Shown piece by piece: positions 39,982 to 51,900 of a DNA stretch of 64,000 nucleotides. The stretch spans positions 41,987,885-42,051,884 of the forward strand of contig NC_045128.1 in assembly GCF_007655135.1 (NCBI RefSeq). The letters run 5' to 3'. The stretch is from Punica granatum. Lineage: Eukaryota > Streptophyta > Magnoliopsida > Myrtales > Lythraceae. Under the pieces are notes generated by a model, which was not told the DNA's origin, made no database searches, and saw only the letters and a list, made by a program, of their open reading frames with translations. Both the position numbers and the translations under genes were made by a program. Positions within the stretch are counted from its first letter, which is position 1; each line of letters opens with the position of its first letter.

Positions 39982-42900
39982 TTAAGGAGAAAGGTAACGG
40001 GTCATCCATGAAGTGAAGCGGGACCATGCCAGCTGTACAGCGGCTTCATCTTCATCCTCCATCCCCATGCTCTTCCTTCTCTTCACTCCCTCTGGAGATC
40101 TGTTCATGAAAGCATGTCCAATTCCAGGGTAAATGTGCACCTCATAAGGGACTCCTGATGCCTTCAGTTTCTCCTCCAAAGCCTTTGCAGCCTGATAAAG
40201 TAAAAAAGGATATCAAATATTGTTATCTACAAGCAGGGACGGACCCAGGATTTCAATTGCTGGGGGGGTGGGGGGGTGCGAACTCTTTGAGTGGGGGCAT
40301 AGAATAATAATGCTTCCGATTTAGGGGAGGCGAACATAAGGATTTTCATAAAAAAATGGACCATATATAATATATAAATTTCCTTATAACGTCAAAATTT
40401 TAGGGGAGCAACTACCGCCCTTAGTCCCCTCCTCAGTCCATCCCTGTCTACCAGCATGTAAGGGAATTAATATTAAAGTCACATCCTCATTCGACATCTT
40501 TGTGATGAATGCTATCTACTATATCAACGATATGATACTGCTAGTTCTAAGCAAATGTTGAAGCACTCCCAGAAGGTTCTTTTGATGATAAGCAACTCAC
40601 TACGGAGCCAACCTTCTCCTATGCCATGAACAGCCCATAACCCCAAATTACAGTTTCTAATAAATTTGGGCCAACTTCATGCAGCTGATGAAGAGATGCC
40701 AAAAGCGTAAAACAATGGCACAAAGAGCCACCTTAAAATCCGTCTAAGTCCACGTCTTTCACCAATCAACAAAGTCACGCGATTAATGAAAGTATAATCT
40801 CAGTTAAGCAGAGTTCCATATTTAATCAACTTAAATCAAGTTCATTCAATAAGTTGGTCAGTGTAATATATAGAAAGAGAAAGAATAGGCTCCCATCGGT
40901 ACCCAAAATGCAGCTTGAACGAAGACTGAAGTGATCATACCGTAACATCTGAAAAGCCAACAAAGTTATCACGCTCCCCAAAATGAGCCTGCACTGGTGC
41001 CTTAGCCTTGGCAGGATCAGCGAGCTCTGATGATGGCACTCCATAGAAAGCAACAACAGCATCAACCTCAGGGACTAAAACTGAGCTTGCGATAGAAAGA
41101 GCACCTCCCATGCAAAAGCCAGTGACACCAACCTGTTGGACAGATGAGAGATTACTTCTCTAGAGACAAAAGGGGATAAAAGCTTCTTGGGTCAGAAAAT
41201 TCAAAATGACGAGAACATATACATTGAGCCAAAAGGATTTGGTTGTTTTTGTACGCGGATTATAAACAAGATAAACAGGATTAAAAATCAAACAAGAATA
41301 CCTCAAGGGTACTCAGATAGACTTCTTATTATGCATATCCAAACGAAAATACACAGAATGATAGTTTGCAAAAGTGCAAAAGGAATACTGGAAACAGCAA
41401 TCAGAAAGGCGATTAACAGAATCATACTACGAACCAACCCAAATGGTCGTTCCAGACTATACAAGGTTTGCATTCATCACAGACTTTCGCAGTTTTGACT
41501 CCTAATTTCTTTCTTTCTTCGATTCCTCTAAGAATATAAAGCTTCTCATTATCAGAATGCTTCTTCAGATGAATGGTTCCTTCAAAGAGTACTTCTATGA
41601 GCTCTATCCTTCTCATATGGGGAATAGTTTGAATGATTCTTTGATAGCTCTGAAACTGGGCTTCAGTCCTAATATCCAGATTATTTTCTTCAAGGGCTCT
41701 CTTCCTAGATTCCACTGGGTTCATTCTAGCTTTTTTCCTAGATCCTTCTGGATTCATCTATAATCAAACCAAAAGAATTTTCAGAATGCTTTCCCTGGAT
41801 TATCGCACCAAGATATGTGAGTATGCTTCACTGGATTTAGAGGGCCGAGGGCACGCTACCAGCATCGAGAGGCCTTGCAGGATCAATTGGAATATTGGTT
41901 CCAGAACTCGGGTAGTTAACCTGAGCTTGTCAAGCTTTCTTAGATTCTTCTAGAGAGATCCTTAGTGAGAATACTAAATTCGTTAACCTGCTTCTTGATT
42001 TCATTAATATCTTCCTTATGGGGTAAGACTATTACTTCGGGAGCTTTCTCCAGAATTTCTTCCTGAATACTAGATGTACTTCCTACAGAGATTATATTTT
42101 TACGACTGGGTAACAGACTCATGAGACCTTTTCTAGATTTCTTTTTGATAGTGATGACTCCATTCTTTTCTACCTCAGAGATTCTAGCATCTTCTATCAG
42201 AATATCAGTAGAATAATTACCAAGTTCATCACGCAAAGACACAACAGAGTATAGATCATCCATGAGTACTAACCTGTGCTTTTCTCTTCAGGGTTGCTTG
42301 CCTGAGTCTTCTTCTGATTATATCAAGAGTGCTTCAAGAATTATATCAGAGACTAAGCGTATAAAGTAACACATGATTTCATAAACAAACATATATGATT
42401 GAACATGGAACATACTCAGAATATGAATAATTTGATCTTTATTCTCAGTCAAATGCTTGAGTTTCTAAAGATAAGGATAGACACTAGTTTTCGCTCTCCG
42501 GCTACAGAGAGGACCTGACGCATACAAAAACCATAAGCTCCAGAGGCTACCGTACCTGTGGCTCTGCCTGCGGCCTCCTGCCTGTGGCTCTGCCGGTGGT
42601 CGAGCACTCAACTTAGAGGGTAATTGCGCTATTCAAGGTGCCTTACAATGAAGAAGGCAACTCCCTTATATAGAGGGGGTCGACGCATCCAGACCATCGA
42701 TAAGCGACGGTCTAGATTCAGATCTAGAAAAAGGTAGCAAGTGGCCTGACAAAAGGCGCACTAACCAAAAAGTAATGGATGACAGCTAACAAAGTGCCAG
42801 AGTCATAAAGTAAAAGACAACGGACACATGGCCAAGTGGCCGACACAAACAGCTAAGACATAGCTGTAAGATTCCTTGGTGACGTCATGGGGGACGTCAG

Positions 42901-45900
42901 TCTTCAATCAGCTCCAACTCGGGATCCGAGGCGACTTCTGGGCTGGACTCCTTCTGTTGGGCTTCTTCGGGCTTAGGACTGCAATGTTGGCATTTGTGGT
43001 TGCCAATCCATTCTCCTTTGAGGCCGGAGAGTTCTGCACAGAGCTCTTGCTGAGACCTGGGCTTGCATACTTCAAGATCCATGATGGGTCTTTCGAATGC
43101 TCTTAAAACCCTTTCTTGAGCAGGGTTCATCTTGAATTTTGGGTTAGGCGGATGAGACACAAGCAGAGTGGTGGCTGACTTGTATCTGACTGCTGTCTGT
43201 TCTTGCATATTTTGAAGGCGCTTGCATAAACCAACATAATTGACTATGTAGAATCCATCACGCTGGTCTTGCCTGAGAGCCTCCATGGGACATGAATCAA
43301 TCGGGGGATAGTTGAGATTGCTCTTGCCAACGACCATAAGAATACGGGCGTCGATTGCTTTCTCTTCAATATCCTCCCCCTTGGGAAAAAATCCTGGGTA
43401 GGTAGAATAACACTTGAGGAACATTGGGTTTCCCTCAAGAACTCGAATACAGAAAGTCCCGATTGCTTCCTGTAGCCTGCTTGGAAATAGCTTGAACTGC
43501 GACACCAAAGATTTGCCATCGCAGTAGATTGTATCAACCAGTCCACTCATGAAAAATTCGTAGACTGTATCGGCAGTAGCTTCTGGAAGAATAATGGCCT
43601 TAGGACCATAGGCGTTCCTCCAGATGGGGTAGAATCCTTGCATTTTGTAGGACTCCTTATATTCCACCAAAGACGTGAATCTCTGACGGAACTGCTCAAC
43701 TGTGAAGCTTTTAGATTCCTCGAATTCCTTTCTGGTAGGAATGGTTGAGATTGTTAGTGGTGCGTTGCTAGAACTGGGAGCTCCAGGGAAACGACCTAGA
43801 CTTCTTAGGCGGTTGATTCCATCTTGCTGCGGGGGCGGCGATGCAGCTTTAGCAGCGAATGTCTCGCTACTCTTCTTGAATGCTTCTTTAGCCTGGTCCA
43901 AAGTCTTGAAACTTTGGTGAGTAATTCCAGGCTTGCCTTGGACGTGACAAGCGAAATTATGCCACTCATCGTAGATTCCTTTCATCGGACCATTGAAGAT
44001 TACATAGAACTTCTTTGAAGACCTCCATTGTGGCTCCAAAGAGACTGCTGGAAGGACGGCGATTGAGGATTTGGCCTCAACCACTGCTGTGCTGGCTTCT
44101 GGGAGCTTGGACCCAGGAGCTGACTCTTCAATGCGGACAGAGGAGAGCTCGGACTCCTCTGCTTCTGAATCTTCATCTACTCTATCAGCCCATAATTTCT
44201 TAACAGGCTGCTCAGATTGCTCAATTCTCCTTCTTTCAGCGGAGAGACGAATATACTCAGGCTCTTTAGTCTCAGCTGGGAGAGACTCCTTCTTGTCTTC
44301 GAGACCAAGAATCTTCTTTAGCTGCTCTTTTTGCAGCTGAATACTTTCGATTTCTTTCATGATGGCTTCAACAGTAGCCATCTTAGAATCCACAATGTCG
44401 TCGAGAGCTTTCAGGGCTTACATTCTCGCGTAAGAGTGTCCGGGAGGTAGTTCTGACTTCCCTTGATGTGCTGTTCCTTGAATGAATACGGCTCCAACTC
44501 GAGTTGCCAACGGATTAATCTTCCTTGACTGTAGCCTTGTTTGAATCCTTTCAAATGCCTAAAACGAGTGACGTAACTGCTGTCAGTTCTCAGAATAAAC
44601 CTGCGAGGAAGTAGTTCTACGCGCCACTTCTTTAAGGTTTTTATGACTGCAAGCAATTCACGTTCATGAGTAGTATAATTCTGTTCAGCTTTAGAGAATG
44701 AACCACAGACATATTTACACAGACGTTCCTGCAAAAGAGTAGATACATTAGCATAAAAGGGCACCGAAGTGTCCAGATTTTTAAGGCTTCTTTTATGGCC
44801 CTCGGCTTTTGCCGGGATAAGGCGGGTACAAGACCGGGCCCTATCGCTACCACAGGGATTAGTGGTAGCACGAGTGCTAGTTGTACATTTAACGCAATGT
44901 ACGTGCGGAGTACTATCGTCGCGTTGAACACGCGGACTATGACTTAGCCTAGACGGAAATAAGCCATAGAATTTCTCATCCGAAGATGGGGTGTACGCCG
45001 AAGCGAAGAATAATTCATCATCCTCAAAAGAGGGACCATGCCTCATAAGAGACAGGAATTCTTTACCGTCAATTTCACTGGCTTTACCAATGACCGCAGT
45101 CATGGTACCAGACCAAGTGTCACCACTTGCATCTGTAGAAATAATAATCAAATCTTCATCAGAAGGATTATAAAGTGATGGGAGATTTTTACAAATAGAT
45201 TTCAAATATCTCACATTTTCTGAATCCTTTTCATTCCAAGACCAGACTCTTTTTTCTGAAAGTTTTTCTTGAAGACTCTTTCGAGCCTTTGAAAGATCCT
45301 TTAACCATCCCTGGTCAGAAATATAATTAAGACTACCAAGAAAACGTTGAAGTTGTTTCTTGTCTTCCATTTGATCTGGAAAAAAAATTAAATTTTTCAA
45401 GAATATGAGGTTGCAAACAAAAGTCTCCATTTTGCTTGATTGTAAGACCAAGAAAATCTATTTCTTTCTTACAGAGGATTGCTTTCTTTTTTGAAATAAT
45501 GATTCCTTTATCAAAACATCTTTTCAAGACTATTTTCAAATGCTTCTTATGGTTTTCCAAATATCCCTTTGAAAATATGATTATATCATCTATATAAGCA
45601 AGACAGAAAGAATCCAAACCTGAAAAATTTTCATCCATGAATCTCTGATAGATTGATGGAGCTTGTTTTAACCCGAATGGTAAAACATTGAATTCATACT
45701 GCTTCTGAGGAGGGCATGTGAATGCAGTTAACTCCTTAGTAGATTCCTCCAAACGAATCTGCCAATAACCAGACTTGGCATCCAGAGTGCTAAACCATTG
45801 ACATCCTTTGAGCTTAGCAAGAATATAATCCTTTCTAGGAAGACTATAAGCATCACCAAAAGTGGCTTCATTCATTTTCTTATAGTTTATAACCATACGC

Positions 45901-48900
45901 CTCTTTCCTCTCTTCAGCTCATTGTGATTCTCTACATAGAATGCTGGGGCAGAATGACGACTCTTGCTGGCTCTAATGACTCCTAGTTCTAGAAGGGTTT
46001 TACACTCTTCCTTGAATTCTTCTACATCCTTGATGGTATAAGGAATATTATTGGGAACCTTGACTTCTTTAAGGGGATCCTTAACCTTAATCTCGACTAG
46101 CATCTTGTTTCTATTCTTAGCTTGATCTAAGGGATTGTCGCTAGTGATAAAATCCAAAAGTCTTTCTATTTCAGCAGTATCTATTTCAGCTTCTATATCT
46201 TGGATGGACCTAGATATGTAGGCAAGGAGCCTAAGCTGTTTGACTCTATTGCTGTGATGGATTGGGATATGGACTATTTTCTTTTTCTGATTATCTAACT
46301 CAGGGCAAGTGAGTTCTATGAATCTAGTTCTCTGAACAAAAGGTTCGTAGAGTCTAAGGAAGTTATTTCCTATAATCATATCCATTCCAGAATCATGCTT
46401 ATAAATGCTAGGTATGGGAAACCTGATTCCTTCTATGACTAAGGTCATGAATTCTGCTCTATGATGAATCCTAAGGACAGACTTATCAGCAATGGCTATC
46501 TCTAAAGGATACTCCATAGTTTTCCAATACTTACTTGGTAGAAGACTAGGCTTTCCAAAGCATACACTGGCACCTGTATCAATATAAGCCATGATTGTTT
46601 TGTTAAGAATCTTAACCTGAATAAAAGTGGCATTAGGGTTTTCCCTAGGCATCACTAGAATAATCTGAATCCGAATACTCCGAATCTGTAACCAACTCAT
46701 AATAAGACTCATCACTATCATAGTCAGAATCCTCTATAGGCTCGTAATTCTTAGACATGATTCCTAAGAACATTTGGGCTCTATTGTTGCTACTATAAGA
46801 AAATGAATGAAGCCACTTTTGGTGATGCTTATAGTCTTTCTAGAAAGGATTATATTCTTGCTAAGCTCAAAGGATGTCAATGGTTTAGCACTCTGGATGC
46901 CAAGTCTGGTTATTGGCAGATTCGTTTGGAGGAATCTACTAAGGAGTTAACTGCATTCACATGCCCTCCTCAGAAGCAGTATGAATTCAATGTTTTACCA
47001 TTCGGGTTAAAACAAGCTCCATCAATCTATCAGAGATTCATGGATGAAAATCTTTCAGGTTTGGATTCTTTCTGTCTTGCTTATATAGATGATATAATCA
47101 TATTTTCAAAGGGATATTTGGAAAACCATAAGAAGCATTTGAAAATAGTCTTGAAAAGATGTTTTGATAAAGGAATCATTATTTCAAAAAAGAAAGCAAT
47201 CCTCTGTAAGAAAGAAATAGATTTTCTTGGTCTTACAATCAAACAAAATGGAGACTTTGTTTGCAACCTCATATTCTTGAAAAATTTAATTTTTTTTCCA
47301 GATCAAATGGAAGACAAGAAACAACTTCAACGTTTTCTTGGTAGTCTTAATTATATTTCTGACCAGGGATGGTTAAAGGATCTTTCAAAGGCTCGAAAGA
47401 GTCTTCAAGAAAAACTTTCAGAAAAAAGAGTCTGGTCTTGGAATGAAAAGGATTCAGAAAATGTGAGATATTTGAAATCTATTTGTAAAAATCTCCCATC
47501 ACTTTATAATCCTTCTGATGAAGATTTGATTATTATTTCTACAGATGCAAGTGGTGACACTTGGTCTGGTACCATGACTGCGGTCATTGGTAAAGCCAGT
47601 GAAATTGACGGTAAAGAATTCCTGTCTCTTATGAGGCATGGTCCCTCTTTTGAGGATGATGAATTATTCTTCGCTTCGGCGTACACCCCATCTTCGGATG
47701 AGAAATTCTATGGCTTATTTCCGTCTAGGCTAAGTCATAGTCCGCGTGTTCAACGCGACGATAGTATCCGCACGTACATTGCGTTAAATGTACAACTAGC
47801 ACTCGTGCTACCACTAATCCCTGTGGTAGCGATAGGGCCCGGTCTTGTACCCGCCTTATCCCGGCAAAAGCCGAGGGCCATAAAAGAAGCCTTAAAAATC
47901 TGGACACTTCGGTGCCCTTTTATGCTAATGTATCTACTCTTTTGCAGGAACGTCTGTGTAAATATGTCTGTAGTTCATTCTCTAAAGCTGAACAGAATTA
48001 TACTACTCATGAACGTGAATTGCTTGCAGTCATAAAAACCTTAAAGAAGTGGCGCGTAGAACTACTTCCTCGCAGGTTTATTCTGAGAACTGACAGCAGT
48101 TACGTCACTCGTTTTAGGCATTTGAAAGGATTCAAACAAGGCTACAGTCAAGGAAGATTAATCCGTTGGCAACTCGAGTTAGAGCCGTATTCATTCAAGG
48201 AACAGCACATCAAGGGAAGTCAGAACTATCTCCCCGACACTCTTACGCGAGAATGGAAGCCCTGAAAGCTCTCGACAACATTGTGGATTCTAAGATGGCT
48301 ACTGTTGAGGCCATCATGAAGGAAATCGAAAGCATTCAGCTGCAAAAAGAGCAGTTAAAAAAGATTCTAGGTCTTGAAGACAAGAAGGAGTCTCTCCCAG
48401 CTGAGACTAAGGTTCCTGATTACATTCGGGAATCTGCTGAGAGAAGAACTATTGAGCAGTCTGTGCAGCCTATTAAGAAATCATGGGCTGACAAAGCTGA
48501 AGAAGAGTCAGAAGCAGAAGAGTCCGAGCTCTCTCCTGCCCGCATTGAAGAGTCAGCTGTTGGGTCCAAGCTCCCAATAGCCAGCACAGCAGTGGTTGAG
48601 GCCAAATCCTCAATTGCCGTCCTTCCAGCAGTCCCTTTGGAGCCACAATGGAGGTCTTAAAAGAAGTTCTATGTAATCTTCAATGGTCCGATGAAAGGAA
48701 TCTACGATGAGTGGCATAAGGTCGCTTGTCACGTCCAAGGCAAGCCTGGAATCACTCACCAAAGTTTCAAGACTTTGGACCAGGCTAAAGAAGCATTCAA
48801 AAAGAGTAGCGAAACATTCGCTGCTAAAGCTGCATCGCCACCGCCGCAGCATGATGGAATCAACCGCTTAAGAAGTCTGGGTCGTTTCCCTGGAGCTCCC

Positions 48901-51900
48901 AGCTCTAGCAACGCCCCACCAACAATCTCAACCATTCCTACCAGAAAGGAATTCGAGGAGTCTAAAAGCTTTACAGTTGAGCAGTTCCGTCAGAGATTCA
49001 CATCTTTGGTGGAATATAAGGAGTCTTACAAAATGCAAGGATTCTACCCCATCTGGAGGAACGCCTATGGTCCTAAAGCCATTATTCTTCCAGAAGCTAC
49101 TGCCGATACAGTCTACGAATTTTTCATGAGTGGACTGGTTGATACAATCTACTGCGATGGCAAATCTTTGGTGTCGCAGTTCAAGCTATTTCCAAGCAGG
49201 CTACAGGAAGCAATCAGGACTTTCTGTATTCGAGTTCTTGAGGGAAACCCAATGTTCCTCAAGTGTTATTCTACCTACCCAGGATTTTTTCCGAAGGGGG
49301 AGGATATTGAAGAGAAAGCAATCGACGCCCGTATTCTTATGGTCGTTGGCAAAAGCAATCTCAACTATCCCCCGATTGATTCATGTCCCATGGAGGCTCT
49401 CAGGCAAGACCAGCGTGATGGATTCTACATAGTCAATTATGTTGGTTTATGCAAGCGCCTTCAAAATATGCAAGAACAGACAGCAGTCAGATACAAGTCA
49501 GCCACCACTCTGCTTGTGTCTCATCCGCCTAATCCAAGATTCAAGATGAACCCTGCTCAAGAAAGGGTTTTAAGAGCATTCGAAAGACCCGTCATGGATC
49601 TTGAAGTATGCAAGCCCAGGTCTCAACAAGAGCTCTGTGCAGAACTCTCCGGCCTCAAAGGAAAATGGATTGGCAACCACAAATGCCAACATTGCAGTCC
49701 TAAGCCCGAAGAAGCCCAACAGAAGGAGTCCAGCCCAGAAGTCGCCTCGGATCCCGAGTTGGAGCTGATTGAAGACTGACGTCCCCCATGACGTCACCAA
49801 GGAATCTTACAGCTATGTCTTAGCTGTTTGTGTTGGCCACTTGGCCATGTGTCCGTTGTCTTTTACTTTATGGCTCTGGCACTTTGTTAGCTGTCATCCA
49901 TTACTTTTTGGTTAGTGCGCCTTTTGTCAGGCCACTTGCTACCTTTTTCTAGATCTGAATCTAGACCGTCGCTTATCGATGGTCTGGATGCGTCGACCCC
50001 CTCTATATAAGGGAGTTGCCTTCTTCATTGTAAGGCACCTTAAATAGCGCAATTACCCTCTAAGTTGAGTGCTCGACCACCGGCAGAGCCACAGGCAGGA
50101 GGCCGCAGGCAGAGCCACAGGTACGGTAGCCTCTGGAGCTTATGGTTTTTGTATGCGTCAGGTCCTCTCTGTAGCCGGAGAGCGAAAACTAGTGTCTATC
50201 CTTATCTTTAGAAACTCAAGCATTTGACTGAGAATAAAGATCAAATTATTCATATTCTGAGTATGTTCCATGTTCAATCATATATGTTTGTTTATGAAAT
50301 CATGTGTTACTTTATACGCTTAATCTCTGATATAATTCTTGAAGCACTCTTGATATAATCAGAAGAAGACTCAGGCAAGCAACCCTGAAGAGAAAAGTAC
50401 AGGTTAGTACTCATGGATGATCTATACTCTGTTGTGTCTTTGCGTGATGAACTTGGTAATTATTCTACTGATATTCTGATAGAAGATGCTAGAATCTCTG
50501 AGGTAGAAAAGAATGGAGTCATCACTATCAAAAAGAAATCTAGAAAAGGTCTCATGAGTCTGTTACCCAGTCGTAAAAATATAATCTCTGTAGGAAGTAC
50601 ATCTAGTATTCAGGAAGAAATTCTGGAGAAAGCTCCCGAAGTAATAGTCTTACCCCATAAGGAAGATATTAATGAAATCAAGAAGCAGGTTAACGAACTT
50701 AGTATTCTCACTAAGGATCTCTCTAGAAGAATCTAAGAAAGCTTGACAAGCTCAGGTTAACTACCCGAGTTCTGGAACCAATATTCCAATTGATCCTGCA
50801 AGGCCTCTCGATGCTGGTAGCGTGCCCTCGGCCCTCTAAATCCAGTGAAGCATACTCACATATCTTGGTGCGATAATCCAGGGAAAGCATTCTGAAAATT
50901 CTTTTGGTTTGATTATAGATGAATCCAGAAGGATCTAGGAAAAAAGCTAGGATGAACCCAGTGGAATCTAGGAAGAGAGCCCTTGAAGAAAATAATCTGG
51001 ATATTAGGACTGAAGCCCAGTTTCAGAGCTATCAAAGAATCATTCAAACTATTCCCCATATGAGAAGGATAGAGCTCATAGAAGTACTCTTTGAAGGAAC
51101 CATTCATCTGAAGAAGCATTCTGATAATGAGAAGCTTTATATTCTTAGAGGAATCGAAGAAAGAAAGAAATTAGGAGTCAAAACTGCGAAAGTCTGTGAT
51201 GAATGCAAACCTTGTATAGTCTGGAACGACCATTTGGGTTGGTTCGTAGTATGATTCTGTTAATCGCCTTTCTGATTGCTGTTTCCAGTATTCCTTTTGC
51301 ACTTTTGCAAACTATCATTCTGTGTATTTTCGTTTGGATATGCATAATAAGAAGTCTATCTGAGTACCCTTGAGGTATTCTTGTTTGATTTTTAATCCTG
51401 TTTATCTTGTTTATAATCCGCGTATAAACCTAGTTACATATTATAAAAGTTAGATGCAGAAAAGACATTTAAGACTTGTAGAGGAAAAAGGACCTTCTTG
51501 GAGCCATTTGCCTTGAGCCAGTTCACCGAAGCATGGATGTCCTTCACGGCACCTTGCCAATCCAGACCATCCATCAAGTGTTGTGCTTCTGCAACATCCA
51601 AACCTACCTTTCCTCGATACAAGCTACAAGGAGTAGAAAAAAAAAAAGAGTCAAAAGGTGATTGTGTGACTGAGCATTTCATTAAGTATATCTCGGTTTG
51701 AGGGCAGAATATACATACTCTGGAATCAGTGCCTTGAAACCAGGTTCCAGCTGTGAGATTTTCTGGGCGTGGTTCTTGATCTCGAAATCCACACCCCACC
51801 ACTCCTGAAGAACGACAATCCCTGGAGCATCTTCTTTGCCGATCACATAGGCGTCAAACGCCTAAACAGGGGTTGTGAAAAAATGAATCATATACATTTT

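Larger units (their letters stand above)
41252..45886 (-). mobile_element. Endogenous pararetrovirus, left inverted arm (4635 bp)
   Basis: A caulimovirid segment whose genes read leftward, in the same direction as DLH. Order of transcription: C-terminal RT and RNase H, viroplasmin/transactivator ORF, promoter, leader with AATAAA, and two small ORFs. It matches the right arm base for base apart from scattered changes; paired coordinates sum to 92676 over most of the length. The outer end at 41252 is where the match to 51424 stops, after ATCCGCGTA. The inner end at 45886 is where the match to 46792 stops. Confidence 0.95.
46792..51424 (+). mobile_element. Endogenous pararetrovirus, right inverted arm (4633 bp)
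   Basis: The mirror copy of the left arm, reading rightward, antisense to DLH. It starts inside RT at ACTATAAGAAAATGAATG and ends at ATCCGCGTA (51424), where host intron sequence resumes. I see no target duplication at the two outer borders (41252 and 51424), as expected for insertion by end joining rather than by an integrase. Confidence 0.95.

Noticed and set aside
50240..50412. tRNA-Met primer binding site in the viral leader
   Set aside because: I looked for the TGGTATCAGAGC-type word and did not find a convincing match.
41252..51424. LTR retrotransposon pair
   Set aside because: Arms are inverted, not direct; a viroplasmin domain, overlapping ORFs and leader poly(A) signal identify a caulimovirid; no integrase domain is seen.
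41252..51424. Replication-competent endogenous virus
   Set aside because: Movement protein and most of the coat gene are absent, and RT is frameshifted in the left copy, truncated and frameshifted in the right.
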